A stretch of DNA of 64,000 nt from an uncultured Bacteroides sp. (GCF_963678845.1 NZ_OY787468.1:806001-870000); one strand, 5' to 3'; counted from the stretch's first letter, positions 1 to 10,110 are shown. Made by a program: numbers and translations. The notes: a model not told the origin generated them from the sequence alone.

Positions 1-1
1 T

Positions 2-2413
2 TACAACATTATGCCTCTGCAAAATAAGTATGGACAAGGATCTTTGGGTGATGAGTATTTTTATAGTCAAGCTAAAGCAGACGGATATAAAGGTACTTAT
101 CAGGACTATGCTATAGGTGGATATGATTCTGGTTATGGTTTTAATTATAACGGTGTAAATAACCAAAAGGATGAGAGTTGGGGTCCTCGTTTAGATATTG
201 GATTAAAAGTTCCTCAGTATAATTCACCTTATAAGAATGGCGCATATACAGCTACTGATTGGATTTCACATCCTAATAATGTGAAAGACTTCTTTACAAC
301 AGGTTATTCTTTAAATCATAATGTCTCTTTTGCAACACAATCTGAGAAATCTTCTACTCGTGTGTCTTTGGGATATCGTGATCAGAAAGGTACAGTTCCA
401 AATACGGACCAAAAAAGATACAACGGACAGTTAAAGACAACAATGGACTTTAATAAGTATGTAAGCTATGACTTGTCTATGGATTATACTCGTACAGAAA
501 GTGATAACTTGCCTGTATCTGGTTATGGACCTAGCAATCCTCTTCAATCTTTGCTTCAGTGGTTTGGACGTCAGGTAGATATTAAAGATCTTAAGGCTCA
601 TTGGCAAGATTATGACGTTAATGGTAATCATTACAACTGGAATACAGCATATCATGCTAATCCGTTTTGGACTGTTAACAAGAATACGAATGGTTATGAA
701 CGTAATCGTTTGTTTGGAAAAACATCTTTATATATTAAACCGTTAAGCTATTTGAAGTTTGAAGGTAGGCTGGGATTTGATTATTATGACACTAAACAAA
801 ATTCTGTAGTTGCGTCTAGTCCCGATTATCTGGGTGGATATTTTAGATTAAACAATCAAACTCAGTCAGAGATAAATGCTGATTTCGTTGGTTACTTTGA
901 TAAAACATATGGTGATTTATCAGTTAATGCTTTGGCCGGAGCTAATTACCGAAATGTAAAATGGCAATCTGCCGGTTTAGGTGCTGATGATTTGACTATT
1001 CCAGAGTTGTACACTATTTCAAATGTAAAAGGTAGTCCGGTTACTACTATGGACCATTCATGGATTCGTTCAAACAGTGTTTACGGACAAGCTTCTTTGG
1101 GATATAAAGGAATGGCTTATGTAGACATGAGTGCCCGTCAGGACTGGAGTTCAACAATTAAGGATGCATTTTTCTATCCATCAGTTAGTGTAAGCTGGAT
1201 TCCTACTGCAACATTTAATTCATTACAGTCTGATGTATTGAATTATTTGAAGATACGTGCAAGCTGGGCTAAAATTGGTTCTGCTACAGAAGCATATCGT
1301 ACTACTGCATACTTTACATCTGAAGATAATACATTTAATGGGGTTTCACAATTCCATCTTCCTGCAACTTATCCTGCAACAAATCTTAAGCCGGAAAGCG
1401 TTATAACAAAGGAAATAGGTCTTGAAGCTGCTTTCTTCCAGAAGCGCTTAACTCTTGATATGGCATATTACTCAAAGAAAACAACTAACCAGATTATGAA
1501 TGTTGCTGTTTCCAGAGCTACTGGTCATAATTCAATGTTGGTTAATGCCGGTGAAATTGCTAACAAAGGTTTAGAAATTCAGTTAAGTGGAGATATTATT
1601 AAAAATGCGAAAGGCTTTAACTGGAATGTATCTTTAAACTGGGCAAAGGATAGAAGTAAGATCAATAGCCTATATGAAGATTTGCAGTCTTATACTCTCG
1701 GATCAGACTGGAGTACCTATGTTTATGCTATTCCTGGACAAAGCTGGGGAAGTATTTATGCAAAAGGAATGGTTAGAAATGATAAAGGTGAAGTTGTAAT
1801 TGGCGCTAATGGACTTCCTAAATTGCAATCAAATATGAAGTTAGGAGATGTAGCTCCAGATTGGACAGGTGGTTTACGTAGTGAACTTTCTTACAAAAAT
1901 CTAAGCTTTGGTTTCTTGCTTGATATGCGTAAAGGTGGTGACATGTTTAGTGTATCAGAAATGTTTGGAGCTTACACCGGTATATTAGACTTTACAGCAA
2001 AGGGCGATATCCGTGAAAGAGCTATAGTAGTTGGTAAAGATGTTATGACAGGATATAAATGTGTTACAGCAGATGGTAAGACCAATACTATCGGTGTATC
2101 TGCTCAGGATTTTTATGAATCATATTATTCTAACCATGAGTTAAGTGTGTTTGATGGTTCATACTTGAAATTGCGTGAATTGCATCTTACATATACATTT
2201 CCAAAAGCATTGTTAGCTAAAACAAAATGTATTAAAGCAGCTAATGTGTCTCTAATCGGAAGTAATCTTGCTATTTTATGGGTTTCTTCTTCAAACAAAT
2301 CACACATTGACCCTGAGTCAACTGAATCTAACGGAAATGCAGGCGTAGGACTTGAATCTAATTCTTATCCTCCTTCACGTAGCTTTGGTATAAAACTTGG
2401 TCTAACATTTTAA
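2..2413 (+). CDS. SusC/RagA-family TonB-linked outer-membrane protein (C-terminal part)
   Basis: This is the C-terminal ~803 residues of a TonB-dependent SusC-type transporter. The reading frame is open from base 2, so the N-terminus (signal peptide, carboxypeptidase-like repeat, plug) lies left of the window. What is visible is a long run of aromatic, alternating amphipathic strands typical of the 22-strand barrel, and a terminal strand ending SFGIKLGLTF with the usual C-terminal Phe for barrel assembly. The SusD partner starts 18 bases after the stop, so the two form a SusCD pair that would import a bound nutrient across the outer membrane. The substrate cannot be read from the sequence, and no glycoside hydrolase lies downstream in this window. 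The family call is firm; the ligand is unknown. Confidence 0.93.
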   Translation, partial: YNIMPLQNKYGQGSLGDEYFYSQAKADGYKGTYQDYAIGGYDSGYGFNYNGVNNQKDESWGPRLDIGLKVPQYNSPYKNGAYTATDWISHPNNVKDFFTTGYSLNHNVSFATQSEKSSTRVSLGYRDQKGTVPNTDQKRYNGQLKTTMDFNKYVSYDLSMDYTRTESDNLPVSGYGPSNPLQSLLQWFGRQVDIKDLKAHWQDYDVNGNHYNWNTAYHANPFWTVNKNTNGYERNRLFGKTSLYIKPLSYLKFEGRLGFDYYDTKQNSVVASSPDYLGGYFRLNNQTQSEINADFVGYFDKTYGDLSVNALAGANYRNVKWQSAGLGADDLTIPELYTISNVKGSPVTTMDHSWIRSNSVYGQASLGYKGMAYVDMSARQDWSSTIKDAFFYPSVSVSWIPTATFNSLQSDVLNYLKIRASWAKIGSATEAYRTTAYFTSEDNTFNGVSQFHLPATYPATNLKPESVITKEIGLEAAFFQKRLTLDMAYYSKKTTNQIMNVAVSRATGHNSMLVNAGEIANKGLEIQLSGDIIKNAKGFNWNVSLNWAKDRSKINSLYEDLQSYTLGSDWSTYVYAIPGQSWGSIYAKGMVRNDKGEVVIGANGLPKLQSNMKLGDVAPDWTGGLRSELSYKNLSFGFLLDMRKGGDMFSVSEMFGAYTGILDFTAKGDIRERAIVVGKDVMTGYKCVTADGKTNTIGVSAQDFYESYYSNHELSVFDGSYLKLRELHLTYTFPKALLAKTKCIKAANVSLIGSNLAILWVSSSNKSHIDPESTESNGNAGVGLESNSYPPSRSFGIKLGLTF

Positions 2414-2431
2414 TTACAAAAAAATATTGAT

Positions 2432-3904
2432 ATGAAAAAATATAGTTTAAATATTTCTTTATCAATGGTTTTGCTTGCATTCCTGTTCTCTGGATGTACA
2501 AGCTCGTTTGATGAAGTTAATTCAGATCCTGATAATTCAACCGATGCACCTGCTGCCAATATCCTTACCTATTGTTTGCAGTATGCCACAACAAATCTAT
2601 TTGGTCAATGGTGTGATATGAATGAACCAAGTACTTATGGCGGACAATTAACTAAAATACAATATATTGATGAGGCTAAATATGTATATCGTCCATCTGT
2701 AGTAGAAAATAAGTGGTTCTACCTATACAGAACCATGAATAATCTTCGTACAGTAGAAGCTAAAGCTGCTGCTCAGAATTCACCAGGAATGTACGGTATT
2801 GCAAAAGTTTTTGAGATGCAAATGATGCAAATCACAACTGATACATGGAGAGATGTTCCATATACTGATGCACTTAAGATAAGTAATGGCGTTTTACTTC
2901 CAAAGTATGATTCCCAAGAGACTATTTATCCGGGAATGTTAGCAGAACTTAAAAGTGCTGCAGACTCATTGGCGAAAGCAGGTAGTGGTAGTGTAAGTTC
3001 TTTAACATCAGGTGATGCTATTTATAATGGTAAAATCGCTAAATGGCAGAAATATTGCAATTCTTTACGTTTACGTTTGGCTATGCGTATATCTGGCGTT
3101 GACGCTTCATTGGCCAAAGCTACAGTAGAAGAGATTTTAGCTAATCCATCAAAGTATCCGGTTATAACTTCAAATGATGATAATGCATTTTATATGTGGC
3201 CAGGTTCTAAACCTTATTTGGAACCATGGTATTCAGATGAGCACTCAGATGGACGTGATGATCACGGATTGAGTGATGTAATGGTTAATACATTAAAATC
3301 TTTAAGTGATCCACGCCTTCCAGTTTATGCTTTTCCTGCAACTTCTGATGGTCAATACAGAGGATTTACCATTGGTGCTAAGTCTCAGCCTGATTTAACA
3401 ATAATATCACGTATTGGCGCTAGATTCAGAGAGAATGCCGCTGGCTTTACTCCTTATTTCCGTGCTTGTGAAACATACTTTGATATTGCAGAGGCTTCAA
3501 AACTAGGATGGGCTACGGGCTCTACAGCAAAAGCTGCATACGAAAAGGCTGTAACTCTTTCACTGCAAGAGAATGGTGTTGCAGATGCTGCAATAGCTAC
3601 TTATTTGGCTGGTCCTGCTTTATACGATGGTACCAATAATCAATTATACTTGCAAGAATGGATTTCTTTATTTAAGCAAGGTATGGAAGCGTGGTCATTG
3701 TATAGAAGAACAGGGGTTCCTACTACAAATTATGTAGCTCCTGCGTCTACATACACAGGACATAATGTGTCACCTTTAAGATACCCTTATCCTGCAACAG
3801 AAACATCATTGAATGGCGCTAATTCCGCAGCATCTGTTGCTAAGGTTGTTGATGATTTCTGGGGTCAGAAAATGTGGTGGGATACTCGTTCAGGCGTTCA
3901 GTAG
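2432..3904 (+). CDS. SusD/RagB-family nutrient-binding outer-membrane lipoprotein
   Basis: A 490-residue SusD-like protein that caps the preceding SusC barrel and binds the incoming ligand at the cell surface. The N-terminus is a lipoprotein signal peptide: MKKY, a hydrophobic stretch, and the lipobox LFSGC with the lipidated Cys at residue 22. The following acidic/Ser stretch (TSSFDEVNSDPDNS) fits surface export of Bacteroides lipoproteins. The body is helical with TPR-like segments and a C-terminal WW-rich segment (FWGQKMWWD). The sequence looks closest to the SusD-like_2 branch often seen with peptide- or unknown-substrate SusC partners; that is from memory, not a search. It is co-transcribed with the SusC gene and followed by a hairpin at 3941-3971. 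Confidence 0.93.
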   Translation: MKKYSLNISLSMVLLAFLFSGCTSSFDEVNSDPDNSTDAPAANILTYCLQYATTNLFGQWCDMNEPSTYGGQLTKIQYIDEAKYVYRPSVVENKWFYLYRTMNNLRTVEAKAAAQNSPGMYGIAKVFEMQMMQITTDTWRDVPYTDALKISNGVLLPKYDSQETIYPGMLAELKSAADSLAKAGSGSVSSLTSGDAIYNGKIAKWQKYCNSLRLRLAMRISGVDASLAKATVEEILANPSKYPVITSNDDNAFYMWPGSKPYLEPWYSDEHSDGRDDHGLSDVMVNTLKSLSDPRLPVYAFPATSDGQYRGFTIGAKSQPDLTIISRIGARFRENAAGFTPYFRACETYFDIAEASKLGWATGSTAKAAYEKAVTLSLQENGVADAAIATYLAGPALYDGTNNQLYLQEWISLFKQGMEAWSLYRRTGVPTTNYVAPASTYTGHNVSPLRYPYPATETSLNGANSAASVAKVVDDFWGQKMWWDTRSGVQ

Positions 3905-3940
3905 TCTCCATCTATTTGACTTTACATATTTACATTATAA

Positions 3941-3971
3941 GAGAGGCTATCCAGTAAATGGATAGTCTCTC
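3941..3971 (+). terminator. Hairpin terminator of the SusCD operon
   Basis: A 12-base stem GAGAGGCTATCC pairs with GGATAGTCTCTC (one G-T wobble) around a 7-base loop, 36 bases after the SusD stop. The following T content is modest (CTCTTTGTTAAT), so termination may be partial. Confidence 0.7.
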
Positions 3972-4324
3972 TCTTTGTTAATAACATATTCGTACAATAG
4001 CATTAGCTCAGTTATTCTATAGAAAGTGGCTTTAATGATTTTAACTATATGCAAATAAAAGATAACCAGAAGTTTAGCTTCGGGGCGAATAATAAACGTG
4101 GAATCCTTGAAAAACAAAAAACTTCTAGTTGTTTGGGGGGGGGTAACAGGGGGTGCCATCCTGGAACCCTTTGGCAGTGGGGGTGCCAAATTTTAGCACG
4201 AGACATATAAAAGAAGTTATTTTATAAGTTTGTCACCACCAATGATCTTTTCTATACAAGCATACTTTATTTTGTTTTTTATCAATTTAACCCGAAGCTA
4301 TAAATACATTTTTGAATGTCTGTG

Positions 4325-4354
4325 TTGTTATAATCATTTAATCACGTATATTTG
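4325..4354 (+). promoter_or_regulatory. Bacteroides-type promoter of hflX
   Basis: TTG at 4325-4327, a 19-base spacer, then TATATTTG at 4347-4354 matches the Bacteroides -33/-7 consensus. The hflX ATG follows 24 bases later. Confidence 0.7.
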
Positions 4355-4378
4355 TGCACATTTATATAAATACAGAAG

Positions 4379-5620
4379 ATGAAAGAATTTGTTATTTCCG
4401 AAGCGCAAACTGAGAAAGCTGTTCTGGTAGCTCTAATTACTCAGACACAGGATGAGCGAAAGACGAATGAATACCTTGATGAACTGGCATTCCTTGCTGA
4501 AACAGCAGGGGCAGAAGTGGTGCGTAGTTTTACGCAAAGACTTGATACTGCAAATTCTGTTACTTTCGTAGGAAAGGGTAAGTTGCAGGAAATAAAGGAG
4601 TATATTGAAGAGAATGAAATTGGAATGGCCATCTTTGATGATGAGCTATCAGCTAAACAAATACGTAATATAGAGGGTGAGCTACAGGTTAAGATCCTTG
4701 ACCGTACTTCATTGATCCTTGATATATTTGCTATGCGGGCACAAACTGCCAATGCAAAAACTCAGGTAGAGTTGGCTCAATATAAATATATGCTGCCCCG
4801 ATTAACCCGTTTATGGACCCACTTGGAACGACAGAGTGGTGGCTCTGGTGGTAAAGGTGGTTCTGTAGGTCTTCGTGGACCGGGTGAAACTCAGCTCGAG
4901 ATGGATAAGCGTATCATTCTTAACAGAATGTCTCTTTTAAAGCAACAGCTTAAGGATATTGATATGCAGAAAGCCGTTCAGCGAAAGAATCGTGGAAAAA
5001 TGATTCGTGTTGCATTGGTAGGATACACTAATGTGGGAAAATCTACATTAATGAATCTGTTGGTCAAGAGTGAAGTGTTTGCTGAAAACAAGCTTTTTGC
5101 TACACTTGACACCACAGTCCGGAAGATGATCATAAATAACTTGCCTTTCCTGCTTTCTGATACGGTTGGTTTTATCCGTAAACTGCCTACTGACTTGGTC
5201 GATTCGTTTAAGTCAACATTAGATGAAGTAAGAGAAGCGGACCTATTACTGCATGTTGTAGACATTTCTCATCCGGGATTTGAAGAACAGATAGAGGTGG
5301 TGAGTAAAACTCTTAATGATATAGGTGGAGGTAATAAACCTTGTATCTTAATATTCAATAAGATCGATGCATATACTTATGTGAAGAAAGCTGAGGACGA
5401 TCTTACTCCTAAGACAAAAGAGAATAGAACGCTGGAAGAGCTGAAGAATACATGGATGGCAAAGCTTAATGAGAATTGCCTTTTTATCTCAGCGCGCGAG
5501 AAAGAGAACATTGAAGAACTGAAAGAACTACTCTATAACAGGGTAAAGGAATTGCATGTGCAACGTTTCCCTTACAATGATTTTCTTTTCCAGATTTATG
5601 ATGAGGATATGAATGAATAA
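4379..5620 (+). CDS. hflX: GTPase HflX, ribosome-associated
   Basis: A 413-residue HflX GTPase, which in other bacteria binds the 50S subunit and splits or rescues stalled ribosomes. The N-terminal HflX domain (about 1-150) is followed by a Gly-rich linker (SGGSGGKGGS, 153-162), the GPGETQLE signature, a helical linker, and the G domain. The G domain shows G1 GYTNVGKST (215-223), G3 DTVGF (261-265) and G4 NKID (327-330). Length is normal for the family. The start is set by the promoter 24 bases upstream and the conserved N-terminus. The DUF4954 gene follows after 17 bases, so the two are probably co-transcribed. Confidence 0.96.
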   Translation: MKEFVISEAQTEKAVLVALITQTQDERKTNEYLDELAFLAETAGAEVVRSFTQRLDTANSVTFVGKGKLQEIKEYIEENEIGMAIFDDELSAKQIRNIEGELQVKILDRTSLILDIFAMRAQTANAKTQVELAQYKYMLPRLTRLWTHLERQSGGSGGKGGSVGLRGPGETQLEMDKRIILNRMSLLKQQLKDIDMQKAVQRKNRGKMIRVALVGYTNVGKSTLMNLLVKSEVFAENKLFATLDTTVRKMIINNLPFLLSDTVGFIRKLPTDLVDSFKSTLDEVREADLLLHVVDISHPGFEEQIEVVSKTLNDIGGGNKPCILIFNKIDAYTYVKKAEDDLTPKTKENRTLEELKNTWMAKLNENCLFISAREKENIEELKELLYNRVKELHVQRFPYNDFLFQIYDEDMNE

Positions 5621-5637
5621 ACATAGCAAATAAGAAA

Positions 5638-7626
5638 ATGAGAACGTACCGCTTGCTTACTGAGGATGAAGTTCTTCAGTTAAAAAGTCAGTCTTGTTTG
5701 GCCGACGATTGGAATAATGTACTTGTATCGGATAATTTTAAAACAGAATTTGTACATCATACCCGCTTCTCGGGAAATGTAAAGCTCGGCTCCTTTGACG
5801 GAGAGTTTACTTTAGCCGGTGGAATAAAGAAGCATTCCGGATTGAGACATGTTACACTTCACAATGTGACTATCGGCGATTGTTGCTGCATTGAAAATAT
5901 TCAGAATTACATTGCTAACTATGAGGTAGGTGACCACACATTCATTGAAAATGTGGATATCATTCTGGTGGATGGGCTGAGCACATTTGGCAATGGAGTG
6001 GAAGTTGCAGTCTTGAATGAAACCGGTGGCCGTGAAGTGCTTATTAACGATAAACTTTCAGCCCATCAGGCTTATATATTGGCTCTTTACCGTCATCGTC
6101 CGGAGCTGATAAGCCGGATGAAAGAAATTACCGATTTCTATTCAAACAAACATGCTTCGGCAACCGGGAATATAGGTTCCAATGTGATGATTGTTAATAC
6201 AGGGTCAATAAAAGACGTTCGTATAGGCGATTACTGTCATATTGAAGGAGCTTGCCGATTAAATAACGGTAGCATAAATAGTAATGCTGATGCGCCGGTT
6301 CATATAGGCTATGGCGTGGTTTGCGAAGATTTTATTATATCTTCCGGTTCTCATGTAAGTGATGGAGCTATGTTGGCGCGTTGCTTTGTGGGGCAGGCTT
6401 GTCAGCTGGGGCACAACTATTCGGCTTCCGATTCTTTATTCTTTAGCAATTGCCAGGGAGAGAACGGTGAAGCATGTGCCATTTTTGCCGGACCGTTCAC
6501 TGTTACCCATCATAAATCCACTCTGTTAATAGCCGGCATGTTTTCATTTATGAATGCAGGTTCTGGTTCCAATCAGAGTAATCACATGTACAAACTAGGA
6601 CCAATCCATCAGGGAACACTAGAACGTGGAGCAAAAACAACTTCTGATTCGTACATTCTCTGGCCTGCACGTGTAGGAGCTTTTTCATTGGTTATGGGTC
6701 GTCATGTGAATCATGCCGATACTTCCAATCTGCCTTTCTCTTATCTGATTGAGCAGAGAAATACCACTTATCTGGTTCCCGGGGTAAATCTCCGAAGTGT
6801 GGGAACCATTCGTGACGCTCAGAAATGGCCGAAACGTGATAAACGGAAAGATCCGAATAAGCTCGATTATATTAATTATAACCTGCTTAGCCCGTATACC
6901 ATTCAGAAAATGTTTAAAGGACGTCAAATATTGAAGGACTTAAAGCGTGTATCGGGTGAAACATCTGAGATATACTCTTATCAGAGTGCAAAGATTAAGA
7001 ACAGCTCGTTGAATAAAGGCATTGTTTTTTATGAGATCGCAATAAATAAATTCCTCGGGAACTCTATTATAAAGAGACTGGAAGGAGTTAACTTCCAGAG
7101 CAGTGAAGAAATACGCGCCCGCCTCAAGCCTGATACGGAGATTGGTGTAGGAGAGTGGGTAGATATTTCCGGATTAATTACTCCTAAAAGTGAAATTGAT
7201 AAACTGCTGGATGGGATTGAGGGCGGATGCATTAACCGTTTAGATGATATTAATAGCAGTTTTGAGGCAATGCACAATAAATATTATACTTATGAATGGA
7301 CATGGGCATACCACAAAATTCAGGAATTCTACAAATTGAACCCTGATGAAATAACGGTAAAAGACATCATTCATATTGTGAATATATGGAAAAAATCTGT
7401 TGTAGGGCTCGACGAAATGGTTTATGCTGACGCAAAGAAAGAGTTCTCTCTATCTTCAATGACAGGTTTTGGAGCCGACGGAACCCGTGCCGAAAAGGAA
7501 CAGGACTTTGAACAAGTGCGCGGTGATTTTGAAAGCAATCCATTTGTTACGGCGGTGACGAAGCATATTGATGATAAAACAGCTTTGGGTGATGAGTTGA
7601 TAAACAGAATCAGCCAGTTGGCATAG
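5638..7626 (+). CDS. DUF4954 family protein with left-handed beta-helix region
   Basis: A 662-residue protein of the Bacteroidota family DUF4954. Residues about 40-300 have the repeating hexad-like pattern (V.IGDYC.IEGAC, IGYGVVCEDF) of left-handed beta-helices, the fold of hexapeptide acyl- and nucleotidyl-transferases. The middle contains GSGSNQSNHMYKLG and VMGRHVNHADTS, with polar and His residues that could form a site. The C-terminal third is helical. There is no signal peptide, so it should be cytoplasmic. I know of no established reaction; an acyltransferase-like or sugar-nucleotide role is only a guess from the fold. It sits 17 bases after hflX and ends at a good terminator, making a two-gene unit. 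Confidence 0.85.
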   Translation: MRTYRLLTEDEVLQLKSQSCLADDWNNVLVSDNFKTEFVHHTRFSGNVKLGSFDGEFTLAGGIKKHSGLRHVTLHNVTIGDCCCIENIQNYIANYEVGDHTFIENVDIILVDGLSTFGNGVEVAVLNETGGREVLINDKLSAHQAYILALYRHRPELISRMKEITDFYSNKHASATGNIGSNVMIVNTGSIKDVRIGDYCHIEGACRLNNGSINSNADAPVHIGYGVVCEDFIISSGSHVSDGAMLARCFVGQACQLGHNYSASDSLFFSNCQGENGEACAIFAGPFTVTHHKSTLLIAGMFSFMNAGSGSNQSNHMYKLGPIHQGTLERGAKTTSDSYILWPARVGAFSLVMGRHVNHADTSNLPFSYLIEQRNTTYLVPGVNLRSVGTIRDAQKWPKRDKRKDPNKLDYINYNLLSPYTIQKMFKGRQILKDLKRVSGETSEIYSYQSAKIKNSSLNKGIVFYEIAINKFLGNSIIKRLEGVNFQSSEEIRARLKPDTEIGVGEWVDISGLITPKSEIDKLLDGIEGGCINRLDDINSSFEAMHNKYYTYEWTWAYHKIQEFYKLNPDEITVKDIIHIVNIWKKSVVGLDEMVYADAKKEFSLSSMTGFGADGTRAEKEQDFEQVRGDFESNPFVTAVTKHIDDKTALGDELINRISQLA

Positions 7627-7646
7627 GGATATAACCTCATAATATT

Positions 7647-7703
7647 AGCCCCGTTACCTTTTAGCAATGAATGATTTGTTACAGGATAGCGGGGCTGTTA
7701 TTT
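7647..7703 (+). terminator. Intrinsic terminator after the DUF4954 gene
   Basis: AGCCCCGTTA (7647-7656) pairs with TAGCGGGGCT (7687-7696) over 10 bases with one G-T pair and a 30-base loop, followed by GTTATTTTA. Confidence 0.7.
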
Positions 7704-7778
7704 TATGGCAATATCATTCTTTTATTTCAGTTAAGAAGAATTATCCTTTTATCAATTAACAAAGAGGAGTTTTATTAG

Positions 7779-7786
7779 TATATTTG
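7779..7786 (+). promoter_or_regulatory. Probable -7 box of the fumarase promoter
   Basis: TATATTTG matches the Bacteroides -7 consensus 31 bases before the fumarase ATG. No clear TTG lies at the expected -33 distance, so only half of the promoter is supported. Confidence 0.5.
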
Positions 7787-7817
7787 CGGTCCCAATTTTA
7801 CTTAAAATATTAAAGAT

Positions 7818-9461
7818 ATGGCAACACCCCCGTTTAAGTATCAGGCTCCGTTCCCAATGGGAAAAGATGAGACTGAGTATTATTTGCTTACCAAAGAACA
7901 TGTTTCAGTAAGTGAGTTTGAAGGAAAAGAAATCCTTAAGGTAGATGCAGAAGGATTAACCATGATGGCTAATGCAGCTTTCCGCGATGTAGCTTTTATG
8001 CTTCGCCCTGAGCACCAGAAACAAGTGGCTAAGATTCTTTCTGATCCTGAAGCAAGTGAAAATGATAAGTTTGTGGCTTTGACTTTCCTTCGCAATGCAG
8101 AAGTTTCTGCAAAGGGAAAACTTCCTTTCTGTCAGGATACCGGTACTGCAATCATTGTTGGTAAAAAAGGCCAGCAGGTTTGGACCGACGGATGTGATGA
8201 AGAAGCGCTTTCAAAAGGTGTATATAAAACCTATACAGAAGAAAATCTCCGTTACTCGCAGAATGTTCCTTTAGATATGTATAATGAGATCAATACAGGA
8301 TGTAACCTTCCTGCTCAGATTGATCTTTATGCTATTCAGGGAGCCGAATATAAATTCCTTTGCATCTCCAAAGGTGGTGGTTCTGCCAATAAGACTTATC
8401 TATATCAGGAAACAAAAGCTTTGCTTAATCCAGGTAAATTAGTTCCATTCTTAGTTGAAAAGATGAAGACTCTTGGTACTGCTGCTTGTCCTCCTTATCA
8501 CATTGCTTTCTGTATTGGTGGTACATCTGCTGAAACAAATCTGAAAACAGTGAAACTTGCTTCTGCCAAATATTACGATAATCTTCCAACTTCAGGCAAT
8601 GAAGGCGGACAAGCGTTCCGTGACATTGAACTGGAAAAAGAAGTATTGCTCGAAGCTCAACGCATGGGCCTGGGTGCTCAGTTTGGTGGTAAATACTTTG
8701 CTCATGATATCCGTATTATCCGTATGCCTCGCCACGGTGCTTCTTGCCCGGTAGGTATGGGTGTTTCCTGCTCTGCAGACAGAAACATCAAGGCTAAGAT
8801 TAACAAAGACGGAATCTGGATTGAGAAGATGGAAGATAATCCAGGTCAATATATTCCTGAAGAACTGCGTAACGCAGGCGAAGGTGATGCTGTGAAGATT
8901 AACCTGAACCAACCAATGGCAGATATCCTGAAGGAACTTGATAAATATCCTGTTTCTACCCGCTTGTCTTTGAACGGAACAATCATTGTAGGTCGTGACA
9001 TTGCTCATGCAAAACTGAACGAACGTATTGAAGCAGGTTTAGGTCTTCCTCAGTATATCAAGGATCATCCTATCTACTATGCTGGACCGGCAAAAACTCC
9101 TGCAGGAATGCCTTCCGGTTCTTTCGGACCAACTACTGCTGGACGTATGGACTCTTATGTTGACCTGTTCCAGGAGAATGGCGGAAGCATGATTATGATT
9201 GCAAAGGGTAACCGTAGCCAGCAAGTAACAGATGCTTGTCAGAAGCATGGTGGATTCTACTTGGGTAGTATCGGTGGCCCTGCAGCTATCCTTGCTCAGA
9301 ATAACATCAAAAAAGTAGAGTGTCTTGAATATCCTGAATTGGGTATGGAAGCTATCTGGAAGATTGAAGTGGAAAACTTCCCTGCATTTATCTTGGTCGA
9401 TAATAAGGGTAACGATTTCTTCAAACAAATCAAACCAATTTGTGTAGGTGGATGTAAGTAA
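7818..9461 (+). CDS. Fumarate hydratase class I ([4Fe-4S], oxygen-sensitive)
   Basis: A 547-residue single-chain class I fumarase (FumA/FumB type) that interconverts fumarate and malate, here most likely in the reductive branch feeding fumarate respiration and succinate formation. The three expected cluster-ligand cysteines are present at 105 (LPFCQDTGT), 224 (TAACPPYH) and 318 (GVSCSA), the same spacing as in the Escherichia coli class I enzyme. The GTSAETNLK and GPTTAGRMD segments belong to the N- and C-terminal catalytic domains. Length is typical of the fused alpha-beta form. The gene stands alone between two terminators, with codon use favouring highly expressed codons, consistent with a central-metabolism enzyme. 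Confidence 0.96.
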   Translation: MATPPFKYQAPFPMGKDETEYYLLTKEHVSVSEFEGKEILKVDAEGLTMMANAAFRDVAFMLRPEHQKQVAKILSDPEASENDKFVALTFLRNAEVSAKGKLPFCQDTGTAIIVGKKGQQVWTDGCDEEALSKGVYKTYTEENLRYSQNVPLDMYNEINTGCNLPAQIDLYAIQGAEYKFLCISKGGGSANKTYLYQETKALLNPGKLVPFLVEKMKTLGTAACPPYHIAFCIGGTSAETNLKTVKLASAKYYDNLPTSGNEGGQAFRDIELEKEVLLEAQRMGLGAQFGGKYFAHDIRIIRMPRHGASCPVGMGVSCSADRNIKAKINKDGIWIEKMEDNPGQYIPEELRNAGEGDAVKINLNQPMADILKELDKYPVSTRLSLNGTIIVGRDIAHAKLNERIEAGLGLPQYIKDHPIYYAGPAKTPAGMPSGSFGPTTAGRMDSYVDLFQENGGSMIMIAKGNRSQQVTDACQKHGGFYLGSIGGPAAILAQNNIKKVECLEYPELGMEAIWKIEVENFPAFILVDNKGNDFFKQIKPICVGGCK

Positions 9462-9479
9462 TTACAGAGATTAATAAAT

Positions 9480-9522
9480 AAAAAAGCCTCGGCGTTCAAT
9501 CCTGAATAGCCGGGGCTTTTTA
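9480..9522. terminator. Bidirectional terminator between fumarase and the outer-membrane barrel gene
   Basis: AAAAGCCTCGGC and GCCGGGGCTTTT form a stem around a 15-base loop. An A run on the left and T run on the right let it serve both converging genes. Confidence 0.85.
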
Positions 9523-9537
9523 TGTTTAGTTTATTGT

Positions 9538-10098
9538 TTAGAACTTATATCCTATTCCAACTGATAAGTCCAGTGTTTTTCCCTTTCCGTAAATATCAAA
9601 GTCTTGAATGCCTTGTTTGTAGTTAATTGAATAAATTAAATGATTCATTTCATAGTCTATTCCGGCCTTTATACCATAATCTACTCGCTCTACACCAGAT
9701 TGAAATGTGTTTTCCTTAATACTTCCATATTTTGTTTTGCCAAATAAACCTATAGAGGCATATGGACCGAGGTTAAAATTAAAACTACTATTGTTATTAA
9801 GATACACTCTGTATGAGGCAAGAATTGGTATCTCAGCAAAGTAAGCGTGTTTAGTTAAATAAGTGTTACTTCCTTGTTTGTACTTTGTTCCCTCTGATGA
9901 AAACAATAATTGTGGCTGGATATAAAATGATTTGGATACTTTTATATCATATAACCCTCCAACATAAAATCCAGGAAGAAAACTTCCGTCTGCTCCTGTT
10001 GATTTTGACATAGAATACCCGGCTTTAACGCCAAACTGTGCATTTGCATCTATAACAATTGATGCAAAGATCATGATTAATAATAAGAACTTTTTCAT
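9538..10098 (-). CDS. Small outer-membrane beta-barrel protein (porin/OmpX-like)
   Basis: A 186-residue secreted protein with a clear signal peptide (MKKFLLLIMIFASIVIDANA, cleavage before QFGVKAG) and about eight predicted amphipathic strands. Typical barrel features are the opening FGVKAGYSMS, the repeated Gly-aromatic turns (GPYASIGLFG, GIKAGIDY) and the final GIGYKF ending in Phe. This is the OMP_b-brl family common in Bacteroidota, with no known ligand. It starts 12 bases after the stop of the broken DUF4848-like gene and on the same strand, so it is probably the last gene of that transcript, downstream of the TPR regulator gene. Confidence 0.85.
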   Translation of the reverse strand: MKKFLLLIMIFASIVIDANAQFGVKAGYSMSKSTGADGSFLPGFYVGGLYDIKVSKSFYIQPQLLFSSEGTKYKQGSNTYLTKHAYFAEIPILASYRVYLNNNSSFNFNLGPYASIGLFGKTKYGSIKENTFQSGVERVDYGIKAGIDYEMNHLIYSINYKQGIQDFDIYGKGKTLDLSVGIGYKF

Positions 10099-10110
10099 TG
10101 CTTTTATAAT

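Larger units (their letters stand above)
3905..4378. other. Gene-free interval with G-rich tandem hairpins
   Basis: These 474 bases between SusD and hflX hold no convincing gene. They contain the SusCD terminator (3941-3971), a run of nine G (4135-4143), two copies of a GGGGGTGCCA word (4149 and 4179), and the hflX promoter near the right end. The second word lies in a perfect hairpin: TTTGGCA (4170-4176), loop GTGGGGG, TGCCAAA (4184-4190), followed by TTTT, which resembles an intrinsic terminator. The first word can form an imperfect stem with GGAACCC (4164-4170). The G tracts are conspicuous in otherwise AT-rich non-coding DNA. Confidence 0.6.

Noticed and set aside
3947..4189. An 80-codon minus-strand ORF over the SusD-hflX gap
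   Set aside because: It reads through the G-rich hairpins and the SusCD terminator, is rich in Pro/Arg from the G tracts, and resembles no protein.
8592..9008. A 138-codon minus-strand ORF inside the fumarase gene
   Set aside because: It lies entirely within a strongly conserved plus-strand coding region and is a shadow frame.
9039..9428. A second long minus-strand ORF inside fumarase
   Set aside because: It is a shadow of the conserved gene with no promoter or family match.
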